Shown: positions 1 to 7,630 of the stretch, in pieces
Layout: every line of letters begins with the position of its first letter
Numbering within the stretch: position 1 is the stretch's first letter
Assembly: GCA_031255875.1 (NCBI GenBank)
Contig: JAIRRR010000275.1
Span: 1 to 9,047 of the forward strand
DNA: 9,047 nucleotides
From: Treponema sp.
Lineage (GTDB): Bacteria > Spirochaetota > Spirochaetia > Treponematales > Breznakiellaceae
Reading direction: 5' to 3'
Position numbers and translations under genes: made by a program
Notes under the pieces: generated by a model
What the model was told of the DNA's origin: nothing
Database searches by the model: none
What the model saw: the letters and a program-made list of their open reading frames with translations, nothing else

Positions 1-912
1 GAGGCCCTGTCCCGGGAAATCGCCCAGATCCGGGGGATCACGCCGGACGAGGCGGACGAGGTGCTGGAGGAATTCCACTCCCTGCTGGAAGATTCCCCCA
101 GGTATTCCGGCCCTGTCGAGGGCGGGGTCGAGGCGGCCCGGCGGCTCCTCTACGTAAGCTTCGGCCCCGAAAGGGGCGAGGCCTTCCTGCGCAGATCGAT
201 CCCCGAGGCCAAGGGGACGCCCTTCGACTTCCTCGAAGATTTTACCGGCGGCCAGATTGCCATGCTTCTCAGGGAGGAAACCCCGGCCGCCATTGCCCTG
301 GTGATCGCGCGCATAAAGCCCAAACTTGCCGCCGTTGTCCTGGAAGATCTGCCGCCGGACCTGAAGGCCGAGATCGTCAGGCGCCTGGCCTATATAAAAC
401 AGACTTCCCCGGACACGGTGAAAAGGGTCGCCGAGGGCCTGAAGAGGAAGGCGCGCCAGTACGCCGCGGCCGGGGGCGTAATGGAAACCGAGGTGGACGG
501 CATGGGGGCCCTTACAGCCATCCTTAAACATGCCGATATTTCGTTCGGGGAACACCTCATCTCAAAACTGGACGAGGAGGACCCGGAGCTTGGCCGGAAT
601 ATCAAGGAGAGGCTCTACACCCTTGACGACATGGTGCTCGCCGAGAACAAGCCTATCCAGGAAAAGCTCCGGGCAATGAGCGATATCGACATCGCGCTGC
701 TCGTCAAGGGCCGCTCCCCGGAATTTACCGAAAAGATACTTTCCAATATTTCGGCCCACCGCCGCGCCGTCGTGCTTGAGGAACAGGAGTACCTGGGGCC
801 CGTCCTGCGCCGGGATGTGGACGCCGTGGCCCAGGAATTCCTCTCCTGGTTCCGCCGCGCCCGCGAAACCGGGCAGATATTTCTCTATACCGACGAGGAC
901 ATTGTTATATGA
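1..912 (+). CDS. fliG: Flagellar motor switch protein FliG, 5'-truncated (FliG1-like)
   Basis: FliG is a C-ring protein on the cytoplasmic face of the flagellar basal body. It links FliF to FliM and contacts the stator to generate torque. The open frame runs from base 1 to a TGA at 910-912, giving 303 visible residues. Against a family norm of about 330-345, roughly 35-40 N-terminal residues are missing beyond the window edge. Three FliG regions are recognisable: the end of the N domain (LSREIAQI, then VLEEF), the middle domain (about residues 85-175, with ETPAAIAL where FliG normally has the EHPQ motif), and the C-terminal torque domain (about 175-295, with EEDPEL, IKERLYTLDDMV, VKG and LGPV). 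The changed EHPQ motif, the GPVLRR form of the usual GPVRL, and a downstream peptidase gene instead of fliH suggest the second, divergent FliG paralogue (FliG1) known in spirochaetes. FliG identity is seen in the sequence; the FliG1 assignment is inference. Confidence 0.88.
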   Translation, partial: EALSREIAQIRGITPDEADEVLEEFHSLLEDSPRYSGPVEGGVEAARRLLYVSFGPERGEAFLRRSIPEAKGTPFDFLEDFTGGQIAMLLREETPAAIALVIARIKPKLAAVVLEDLPPDLKAEIVRRLAYIKQTSPDTVKRVAEGLKRKARQYAAAGGVMETEVDGMGALTAILKHADISFGEHLISKLDEEDPELGRNIKERLYTLDDMVLAENKPIQEKLRAMSDIDIALLVKGRSPEFTEKILSNISAHRRAVVLEEQEYLGPVLRRDVDAVAQEFLSWFRRARETGQIFLYTDEDIVI

Positions 913-947
913 GGCTGTCCCGAAACTTCGGTTTTGGAGCGGCCTTG

Positions 948-963
948 CCTCATAACCTCATAA
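948..963 (+). repeat. Perfect 8-bp tandem duplication in the fliG-M16C spacer
   Basis: CCTCATAA occurs twice head to tail directly upstream of the Shine-Dalgarno sequence of the M16C peptidase gene. It may be a slippage duplication. No operator or other function is evident. Confidence 0.6.
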
Positions 964-964
964 T

Positions 965-970
965 GAAGGA
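965..970 (+). promoter_or_regulatory. Ribosome binding site of the M16C peptidase
   Basis: GAAGGA lies 6 bases before the ATG at 977, which is good Shine-Dalgarno spacing. It fixes the peptidase start. I found no convincing promoter in the 64-base gap after fliG. Confidence 0.7.
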
Positions 971-976
971 TTTTGC

Positions 977-3900
977 ATGAAATCAGGGTTTAACGCCGGG
1001 GATGTTCCGGGCAGCGGTGTCGAGATACTCGACGTCGTTGCTGTGGCCGAGCTAAACGCGGAGGGCATCTGGGCCAGGCACCGGAAAAGCGGGGCGGAAG
1101 TTTTCCATGTCTTTAACGACGATCCGGAGAATCTTTTCGCCTTTGCCTTTGCCACCAGCCCGGAAGACTCAAGCGGCGCGGCCCATATCCTGGAACATTT
1201 GGCGCTTTGCGGTTCGGAAAACTACCCCCTGAAAGACGCCTTCCTGGTCCTCGCCCAGGGGAGCCTCCAGACCTTCCTCAACGCGTGGACTTTTCCGGAC
1301 AAGACCGTGTACCCGGCAAGCTCGGTGAACGAGCGCGACTACTTTAACCTGATGTCGGTCTACGGCGACGCGGTGTTCCGCCCCCTGCTTTCGGAATGGG
1401 CCTTCCTGCAAGAGGGCCACCGCCTGGAATTCTCCCCGGAAGGGGACAGGCTTTCCATAACCGGCGTAGTCTACAACGAGATGAAGGGGAACTACTCCTC
1501 GCCCGACGCCTATACCGGGCTTTGGTCCGTAAAGTCGGTGCTGCCCGGAACCCCCTACGATTTCGAATCGGGCGGCGACCCGGACCATATCCCGGAACTG
1601 ACCTGGGAAAAGCTGAAGCGCTTCCACCGCGACCGCTATTCCCCGGCAAACTGCCGTATCTTTCTGGCCGGGAACATACCCCCGGAAAGGCAGTTCAGTT
1701 TCCTCAACGAAAAATTCCTCGCCGGTTTGCCGGCGGGCCGCGCCGCAGCGCCCGTCTCCAGGGCCGAAGCCTGGCGGTCCCCCCGGCAAATACGGGTCCC
1801 CTGCCCGGCGGGCGCGGACGCGAAAGCCGCCGTGTTCATCTCCTGGCTCTGCTCGGACTCGGCCGACGCCTTTGAAACCCTGGCCCTGGGCGCCCTGACG
1901 GAAACCCTGCTGGGCCATGACGGCTCCCCGCTTGCCCGCGCCCTTGTCGAATCCGGCCTGGGAGAGGACCTTGTCCCGTCCGCCGGGCTCGAAGCCGATC
2001 TGCGGGAAACGGTTTTTACCGTGGGGCTGCGCGGGGTGGACGCGCCGGAGGGCATAGAAAAAAGGGCGGCGCAGATAGAGGGGCTTGTCCTGGGGGAACT
2101 GGCCCGCTACGCGCGGGAGGGGATTCCCGGGGCCGAGATCGACGCCGCACTTCTGGGCATGGAATTTTCCAACCGGGAGATACGCCGCGCCGGGGGGCCT
2201 TTTTCCCTGGTCTGGCTCGGGCGCTCGCTTCACGGCTGGCTTTACGGGGCGAAACCCTGGGAAAGCCTGCTCTTTGTCCCGAATTTTACCCGGCTCAAGG
2301 AATGCCTTGCCCGGGACAGCCGCTATCTTGAATCCCTTGTCCGGAAGTACCTGCTGGACAACCCCCACCGGGCGCTGGTCATTGTCGAGCCGGAGGAAGG
2401 CTACCTTGAAAAGAAGGAGGCCGCCCTGGCCGCGTCCCTGGCCGCGAAAGAAGCCGCGCTCAGCCCGGAGGAGAGGCGGGCGATCCGGGAAAAGTCCGCA
2501 GAGCTTGCGCGCATACAGAGCGCCGGGGAGGATGCCCTGGCTTTAAAAACCATCCCCCACCTTTCCCGCAAAGATCTCGGGCCGGACATCGAGCCGGTCC
2601 CCCGGGAGCTCCACGATTTGGACGGCGTTCCCGCCCTGTCGCACGGGCTTTTTACCAACGGCATCAGCTACATCAGCATCGCCTTCCCCGTGGACACGCT
2701 TTCCCCGGAGGACTACTTCTGGCTGCCCCTGTTCTCCCGGACCGTTGTCTCGGCGGGGTTTCCGGGCACGGACTACGCCGCCGTCTCCAGCCTGCTCGCC
2801 GGGACCGCGGGCGGCTTTTACGCCTCGCTGCAAACCGGCTCGGCCCTGCCGGGTACCGCTGCGGCCGTTGCCACGCCTTCCGGCATCTTTGACCTTGCGG
2901 GCAGGGACTGGATCATCTACAAGCTCAAGGCCCTGGACGAAAAAACCTCGGACTCCCTGGACCTGGCCCTGCGCCTTGTTACGGAGGCGGATTTTTCCGA
3001 TCAGAGGCGGCTCAGGGACCTTGTCGTGGAAATGAAGAACGACTCCGATTCCAGCCTCGCGCCTTCGGGCCACAGCTACGCCGCCGCCCGGGCCGCCCGG
3101 ATTTTTTCCCGATCCTCCGCAGTAGAGGAAATTTGGGGCGGCCTTGCGCAGATTTCCTTTGCCCGCCGGATCGCCTCCTGCGACATCGCCGAAATAAGCC
3201 GCGCCCTGACCGGCATACGGGACCGGCTCCGCGCGGCGGGCGTTATCGTAAACATCACCGCGTCCCCCGAAGCCCTGCCGGCCGCCCTTTCCCTTGCCGC
3301 GAAAAAAATCGGCCCCTTCGGCGCGCCGAGGCCCCGGCCCCCCGCCTCCCGGGACGCGGCCCCTTTCCTTGCCCTGGGGGAAAACGCCTTGGCCCGCGCG
3401 GGGACTCCGGCCCCGCCGCCGGAAGATTCCGCCCACGGCCGGCCGGCGCAGAGCCATGCCGAAGTCTTTTCCTCACCCTCGCTGCAGGTGGGCTTTGCCG
3501 CGCTTTCCCTGCCCGGCGCCCCGCTTGCCGCGCGGGAGCATACGGCGGAACTGCTGCTGGCCCACCACCTTTCCACCGGCGCCCTTTGGGAAGAGATCCG
3601 CATGAAAGGCGGCGCCTACGGGGCTTTTGCCCATGCCGACGGGGTTGAAAAGCGTTTCTGCTGTTCCAGCTACCGGGACCCCGACCCCCTGCGGTCTTCC
3701 GGCGCTTTTGCCGACGTTTTGCGGGAACAGGCCCGGACGCCCGTTGACGAAGAGACTCTGGAAAAGGCGATCATCGGCAGCTACGCCCGGGAAACCCGGC
3801 CCCGCGCCGTCGCGGGAAAGGGCGACGCCGATTTCCTCCGCTTCCTCTACGGGATAGACGACAGCCACCGCCAGGGGAAACTCCGCGCCCTGATAGGCAG

Positions 3901-4054
3901 CGCCGGAGACGAACTCCCGGAGGCCGCCCGGAGGCTCGCCGTCGCCGCTGACGGCAAATCCGGCGGGACCGGGCTATGCATCATTGCCGGGCCGGCCCCG
4001 GCAAGAGAAGCGGCAGCGCGGCTCGGCACGGACGTGCAGGAACTGCCGGTCTAA
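977..4054 (+). CDS. Zinc metallopeptidase, M16C family (presequence protease-like)
   Basis: This is a 1025-residue, ATP-independent oligopeptide-degrading peptidase of the clamshell-shaped PreP type, a family that runs about 970-1030 residues. The inverted zinc motif HILEH is at residues 70-74 (His70, Glu73, His74), followed by CGSENYPLKD. The distal zinc ligand is Glu168 in YNEMKG, followed by the family signatures SSPD and SGGDP. The hinge (M16C-associated domain) is recognisable near residues 499-580, with EKSAELARIQ, IPHLSRKDL and FTNGISY. The C-terminal half keeps the Arg/Tyr substrate-binding element RMKGGAYGAF (Arg875, Tyr881) and SSYRDPDP. A Pro/Ala-rich, poorly conserved stretch lies around residues 806-835. 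There is no signal peptide or membrane segment, so the protein should be cytoplasmic. The ATG at 977 is preceded by GAAGGA. It lies 64 bases after fliG and is followed by the M20 peptidase, suggesting a peptide-breakdown pair. All key catalytic residues are present. Confidence 0.93.
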   Translation: MKSGFNAGDVPGSGVEILDVVAVAELNAEGIWARHRKSGAEVFHVFNDDPENLFAFAFATSPEDSSGAAHILEHLALCGSENYPLKDAFLVLAQGSLQTFLNAWTFPDKTVYPASSVNERDYFNLMSVYGDAVFRPLLSEWAFLQEGHRLEFSPEGDRLSITGVVYNEMKGNYSSPDAYTGLWSVKSVLPGTPYDFESGGDPDHIPELTWEKLKRFHRDRYSPANCRIFLAGNIPPERQFSFLNEKFLAGLPAGRAAAPVSRAEAWRSPRQIRVPCPAGADAKAAVFISWLCSDSADAFETLALGALTETLLGHDGSPLARALVESGLGEDLVPSAGLEADLRETVFTVGLRGVDAPEGIEKRAAQIEGLVLGELARYAREGIPGAEIDAALLGMEFSNREIRRAGGPFSLVWLGRSLHGWLYGAKPWESLLFVPNFTRLKECLARDSRYLESLVRKYLLDNPHRALVIVEPEEGYLEKKEAALAASLAAKEAALSPEERRAIREKSAELARIQSAGEDALALKTIPHLSRKDLGPDIEPVPRELHDLDGVPALSHGLFTNGISYISIAFPVDTLSPEDYFWLPLFSRTVVSAGFPGTDYAAVSSLLAGTAGGFYASLQTGSALPGTAAAVATPSGIFDLAGRDWIIYKLKALDEKTSDSLDLALRLVTEADFSDQRRLRDLVVEMKNDSDSSLAPSGHSYAAARAARIFSRSSAVEEIWGGLAQISFARRIASCDIAEISRALTGIRDRLRAAGVIVNITASPEALPAALSLAAKKIGPFGAPRPRPPASRDAAPFLALGENALARAGTPAPPPEDSAHGRPAQSHAEVFSSPSLQVGFAALSLPGAPLAAREHTAELLLAHHLSTGALWEEIRMKGGAYGAFAHADGVEKRFCCSSYRDPDPLRSSGAFADVLREQARTPVDEETLEKAIIGSYARETRPRAVAGKGDADFLRFLYGIDDSHRQGKLRALIGSAGDELPEAARRLAVAADGKSGGTGLCIIAGPAPAREAAARLGTDVQELPV

Positions 4055-4105
4055 GCGCGGGGCCGGGTAGCCATCCGGCAAAAACGGGTGTATAAAAGTA
4101 TCAGC

Positions 4106-5419
4106 ATGAACATAAATAACGAAGTTTTTACGTATATCGACAAGAGCGCGGAACTGGCCGTCGAGCTTGAAACCGGGCTTACCGAACGGCCGGCTATCTC
4201 CCCCGCCTCCGGGGGAGAGGGGGAACTGGACAAGTGCCTCTACCTGGAAGAATGGCTCAGGGCGCGGGGCCTGGAACGCCTGGAACGCTTCGACGCGCCC
4301 GACGGGCAGGCCAAAGGCGGCGTAAGGCCCAATCTGATCGCCACCGTCCCCGGAAAAAGCGACGCCTGCCGGCTGTGGATCATAAGCCACCTGGACGTAG
4401 TGCCCCCGGGGGAAATGTCGCTCTGGGAAAGCGATCCCTACCATGTCGTCAGAAAGGACGATGCCCCGGGCCTGCGGCTCATCGGGCGGGGCGTGGAGGA
4501 CAACCAGCAGGGGCTTGTGTCTTCGGTAATCGCGGCCCTGGCCTTGCTGAAGGCGGGGCTTACGCCGCCGCACACGGTAAAGCTGCTCTTCTGCGCCGAC
4601 GAGGAAACGGGAAGCGCTTACGGGGTCGGCTATCTCATGGAAAAAGGGGAAGGCCCGGGCCTCTTCCGCAAAGACGACGTCGTGCTGATTCCCGACTCCG
4701 GGGATCCTTCAGGCGCCTCCATCGAAATAGCCGAGAAGAACCTTATCTGGGCAAGGTTTACCGTCAGCGGACTCCAGGCCCACGGGTCCCGGCCCGATCT
4801 GGGCGCCAACGCCCACCTTGCCGGGGCGGACCTGGCGCTGCGCCTGCACTACGGCCTTACGGAGAAATTCCCCGGAAAGGACAGCCTCTTCGAGCCGGAC
4901 TATTCCACCTTCCAGCCCACGAAAAAAGAGGCCAATGTCCCCAACATAAACACCATCCCCGGCGAGGACGTGTTCTGCATGGACATGAGGATCCTGCCCC
5001 GGTATCCGGTAAAGGACGTGCTCGCCGAGATAGACCGGATCAAGGCCGAAATCGAGGAAAAGCACAAGGTGCGGATCGCGTACACCCTGCCCCAGGCGGG
5101 GGAATCGAAGGCCACCGCCGCGGACGCCCCCCTGGTCAAAAGCCTTTCCGCCGCCATCCGCGAATTCTACGGCACGGAGACCAGGCCAATCGGCATAGGC
5201 GGCGGCACGGTGGCCGCCTTCTTCCGCAACAGGGGCATTGACGCGGCGGTATGGTGCCGCATCTGCGACACCGCCCACCAGCCGAACGAGTACGTCCTTA
5301 TCTCGAATATCCTGGGAGACGCGAAAGTAATGGCCGCGCTCATGCTGGAAAACCGCGCGGCCCCGCCGGAAGCGGAAACGGCTGGAACAGGAACGGCCGG
5401 GGCGGGAACGGCGTTTTAG
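4106..5419 (+). CDS. M20-family dizinc peptidase (dipeptidase/deacylase-like)
   Basis: The protein is a probable cytoplasmic dipeptidase or aminoacyl hydrolase of the M20 family, 437 residues from the ATG at 4106. An in-frame GTG at 4088 would give 443; neither start has a clear Shine-Dalgarno, so I prefer the ATG. Numbered from the GTG, the complete metal and catalytic set is visible: His101 and Asp103 in SHLDVVPPG, bridging Asp138 in GRGVEDNQQG, catalytic Glu172 and metal-binding Glu173 in DEETGS, Asp203 in IPDSGDPSG, and C-terminal His397 in DTAHQPNEY. The dimerisation (lid) domain lies roughly at 215-330, with a conserved AHGSRP. No signal peptide is seen. The C-terminus trails into a low-complexity Gly/Thr/Ala tail (about 429-443). 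The gene follows the M16C peptidase by about 50 bases, so its likely role is cleaving short peptides released upstream. Exact substrate cannot be read from the sequence. Its TAG overlaps the stop of the convergent TPR gene. Confidence 0.9.
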   Translation: MNINNEVFTYIDKSAELAVELETGLTERPAISPASGGEGELDKCLYLEEWLRARGLERLERFDAPDGQAKGGVRPNLIATVPGKSDACRLWIISHLDVVPPGEMSLWESDPYHVVRKDDAPGLRLIGRGVEDNQQGLVSSVIAALALLKAGLTPPHTVKLLFCADEETGSAYGVGYLMEKGEGPGLFRKDDVVLIPDSGDPSGASIEIAEKNLIWARFTVSGLQAHGSRPDLGANAHLAGADLALRLHYGLTEKFPGKDSLFEPDYSTFQPTKKEANVPNINTIPGEDVFCMDMRILPRYPVKDVLAEIDRIKAEIEEKHKVRIAYTLPQAGESKATAADAPLVKSLSAAIREFYGTETRPIGIGGGTVAAFFRNRGIDAAVWCRICDTAHQPNEYVLISNILGDAKVMAALMLENRAAPPEAETAGTGTAGAGTAF

Positions 5420-6105
5420 CCCGCCGGCTGCCGGGCGCGGAGCAGGGCCTCGTTCGCCTCCCGGTAATTCGGGTTCAGGGCAAGCGCCCGCTCGTAGGCT
5501 TCCACGGCGAACAACCTTTCCCCGGCGGACTCCCGCACCGAGCCGAGCCGGTACCACCAGAGGGCGGACCCCGGCTCAAGCCGCACCGCCGTGGTGTAGG
5601 CGATGTCCGCGTGGCGCCACTTCTCCGAAAGCCGGTAAATTTCGCCGATGAAAAAATAGGCCACCGACGCCCGGTCGCCCTGGGGCAGGACGTTCACGTA
5701 GCGCTGCATAAAGCGCAGGGATTCTGTGTAGTTGCTCAGGTAGAAATACGCTTCGCCCATGGTTTCCGTGATCCGCATATCGCTCGCGATTCTCAGGGCC
5801 CGCTCCCCCCAGGTGATCACATCGGCGTACCTTCTCTGCCTTTGCAGGGTCCAGGTGAGCACCGTATAGGAATCCATGTTACCGGCATTGCGGGCAATCT
5901 CCTCCCGGCAAATACGCACGGCCTCGGCATAGTAGCGCTCGGCCTCTTCCATGCGGTTCCGCGCTTCCAGGTCCCTGCCGGTGCGGTAGTTCTGCAAGGC
6001 GTCGTAGCGGGAAACGTCCGGGGCCTGCTGCGCCGCCAGCGGCAGGACCGCCGCGAGAATCAAAACAAAAAACAGGCGGGGCGGCAAATCCCGAAAGGCG
6101 CTCAT
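5416..6105 (-). CDS. Exported tetratricopeptide-repeat protein
   Basis: This is a 229-residue protein with a classic Sec signal peptide: Arg-containing n-region (residues 1-10), hydrophobic core LFFVLILAAVLPLAA, and likely cleavage near LAA/QQ at about residue 25. There is no lipobox cysteine, so a soluble periplasmic protein is expected. The rest is helical with about four to five TPR-like units (roughly 36-70, 78-110, 115-145, 147-178, 181-215). The last is the clearest, with AVEAYERALALNPNYREA. TPRs mediate protein-protein contacts, and the partner cannot be named from sequence. The start ATG overlaps the TGA of the upstream nfnB/gltA-like gene (ATGA, 6102-6105) and has no strong Shine-Dalgarno of its own, so translation is probably coupled. 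It is the last gene of the nfnA-nfnB-TPR operon. Its TAA lies inside the convergent overlap with the M20 gene. The TPR and signal calls are firm; function is unknown. Confidence 0.85.
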   Translation of the reverse strand: MSAFRDLPPRLFFVLILAAVLPLAAQQAPDVSRYDALQNYRTGRDLEARNRMEEAERYYAEAVRICREEIARNAGNMDSYTVLTWTLQRQRRYADVITWGERALRIASDMRITETMGEAYFYLSNYTESLRFMQRYVNVLPQGDRASVAYFFIGEIYRLSEKWRHADIAYTTAVRLEPGSALWWYRLGSVRESAGERLFAVEAYERALALNPNYREANEALLRARQPAG

Positions 6106-7604
6106 GCAATCAATCCGTTAATGGCGGCGGCAGCCCGGCGGCCCTCACCCATGGCAAGAATAACCGTGGCGGCCCCAAGGACAATGTCGCCCCCGGCGTA
6201 CACCTTGTCCAGGGAAGTCTTCTGGCTTTCGTCAACCACGATGCGGCCCTTCCTGTCGGCAACCAGGTTCCCGGTGGTACGCACGAGGAGGGGGTTCGAT
6301 TCGTTCCCCAGCGCGACAATGACCGTATCGCAGTCAAACACGTACTCCGAGCCGGGAATAGCCACAGGGCTCCTGCGCCCCGAAGCGTCGCTTTCCCCCA
6401 GCTCGAATTTCCGCAGTTCCAGCCCGGTTACCCGGCCCTGCCCGTCACCCAGGATCTGCACGGGGTTCCGCAGGAAATTGAACACCACCCCTTCTTCCAT
6501 GGCGTGGGCCACTTCTTCGGCCCTGGCGGGCATCTCTTCCCTGGTCCTCCGGTAAATAATGTGGACCTGTTCCGCCCCCAGCCGCAGCGCCATACGCGCC
6601 GCGTCCATGGCGACATTCCCGCCGCCGATAACCGCCGCTATCTTCGAGCGGTAAATCGGGGTGTCGGCCTTTTCGGTATCGTAGGCCTTCATCAGATTCG
6701 CCCGGGTAAGGTACTCGTTGGCGCTGGAAACCCCCACAAGGTTCTCTCCCGGGCAGCCGAGAAATTTCGGGAGCCCCGCGCCCACGCCGATAAACGCCGC
6801 GTCGAATTGGTCCTCGTCAAGCAGCTCCCGCACGGTCCGGGTACGGCCCGCCAGGAAATTCGTCTCAAGCTTTACCCCCATCTTGCCCAGGTTTTCAACC
6901 TCGGCCTGGACTATGCCCTTGGGAAGCCGGAATTCGGGGATGCCGTACACCATAACCCCGCCGGGCTTGTGGAAAGCCTCGAAAATGTGGACCTCGTGCC
7001 CCTCCCGGGCGGCATCCGCCGCAACCGTAAGGCCCGCAGGGCCGGAGCCGATAACCGCCACCTTTTTGCCGGTCGCGGGCTTCACCGGCGGGACCGTCAC
7101 CCTGCCGTTGTCCCGCTCCCAGTCCGCCACAAAACGCTCAAGCCTGCCGATAGCCACCGCCTTTTCCGCGGATTTAAGGCTTTTCCCCACCGTGCAGCCC
7201 GCCTGGCACTGCTTTTCCTGGGGGCAGACCCGGCCGCACACCGCCGGGAGCAGATTCGTCTCCTTGATAACGTCCACCGCGGCCTTGAAATCGCCCCTCT
7301 GAATCTCCGCGATAAAACGGGGGATGGGGACCTGCACCGGGCAGCCGTCCACGCAGGGCTGGTTCTTGCAGCCAAGGCAGCGTTCCGCCTCAAGGCGGGC
7401 CTGGCTTTCCGTGTAGCCCAGCGCCACCTCGCTCACGTTCCTGGCCCGCTCGGCGGGGTCCTGGACAGGCATCTCCTGGGCCGGAATAGCCACGCGGTCC
7501 TTCGCGCCGATCCTCTCGCCCGCCGCCTTGCGTTCCAACAGAGGCGCCAGCAGCGCCCGGGCCTCCCCTTCAAGCTGATCCCTGCTTTTTACTCCGGCAC
7601 TCAT
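6102..7604 (-). CDS. nfnB: NADPH-dependent ferredoxin-NAD transhydrogenase large subunit / GltA-like flavoprotein (NfnB)
   Basis: This is a 500-residue FAD/Fe-S oxidoreductase of the glutamate synthase small subunit family. In order: a dicluster Fe-S domain with Cys76, 79, 84, 88 (CLGCKNQPC, then GCP) and Cys123, 127, 133, 137 (CGRVCPQEKQC, then GC); an FAD-binding GSGPAG at 186-191; a central GGGNVAMD (327-334) plus YRRTREEMPAR, typical of NADPH binding; and a C-terminal FAD motif YAGGD (469-473). The partner gene directly upstream encodes the NfnA-type subunit, and no GOGAT large subunit lies in the window. I therefore favour NfnB of the electron-bifurcating NfnAB complex over GltD, although sulfide dehydrogenase SudA-type enzymes look alike. 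The ATG at 7604 was chosen because AAGGAG lies 9 bases upstream; a longer in-frame start at 7694 would run back into the upstream gene. Its TGA overlaps the TPR start. The enzyme is cytoplasmic. Confidence 0.88.
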   Translation of the reverse strand: MSAGVKSRDQLEGEARALLAPLLERKAAGERIGAKDRVAIPAQEMPVQDPAERARNVSEVALGYTESQARLEAERCLGCKNQPCVDGCPVQVPIPRFIAEIQRGDFKAAVDVIKETNLLPAVCGRVCPQEKQCQAGCTVGKSLKSAEKAVAIGRLERFVADWERDNGRVTVPPVKPATGKKVAVIGSGPAGLTVAADAAREGHEVHIFEAFHKPGGVMVYGIPEFRLPKGIVQAEVENLGKMGVKLETNFLAGRTRTVRELLDEDQFDAAFIGVGAGLPKFLGCPGENLVGVSSANEYLTRANLMKAYDTEKADTPIYRSKIAAVIGGGNVAMDAARMALRLGAEQVHIIYRRTREEMPARAEEVAHAMEEGVVFNFLRNPVQILGDGQGRVTGLELRKFELGESDASGRRSPVAIPGSEYVFDCDTVIVALGNESNPLLVRTTGNLVADRKGRIVVDESQKTSLDKVYAGGDIVLGAATVILAMGEGRRAAAAINGLIA

Positions 7605-7613
7605 CGCATTCCT

Positions 7614-7619
7614 CTCCTT
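7614..7619 (-). promoter_or_regulatory. Ribosome binding site of nfnB
   Basis: On the minus strand AAGGAG sits 9 bases before the ATG at 7604, within the 26-base gap after nfnA. It decides between this start and longer upstream in-frame alternatives. Confidence 0.75.
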
Positions 7620-7630
7620 AAAATTTGCCC

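Noticed and set aside
920..935. Possible intrinsic terminator after fliG (CCGAA/TTCGG followed by TTTT)
   Set aside because: The stem is only 4-5 bp with a 2-4 base loop and the T-tract is four bases. That is too weak to call.
934..964. Possible promoter upstream of the M16C gene (TTGGAG and CATAAT)
   Set aside because: The spacing is 19 bases, both hexamers are poor matches, and the predicted start would fall past the ribosome site.
1169..2368. 399-codon minus-strand open frame inside the M16C gene
   Set aside because: It lies antisense to a gene with complete catalytic motifs. Its translation is Gly/Arg/Pro-rich with no domain, as expected from GC-rich third positions.
4060..4085. Hairpin in the M16C-M20 gap (GCCGG/CCGGC)
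   Set aside because: On the plus strand it is followed by a run of A rather than T. The short stem is unremarkable in GC-rich sequence.
5370..5419. Short imperfect GGAACGGC-like repeats at the end of the M20 gene
   Set aside because: They merely encode the low-complexity Gly/Thr/Ala tail. There is no regular unit or sign of a mobile element.
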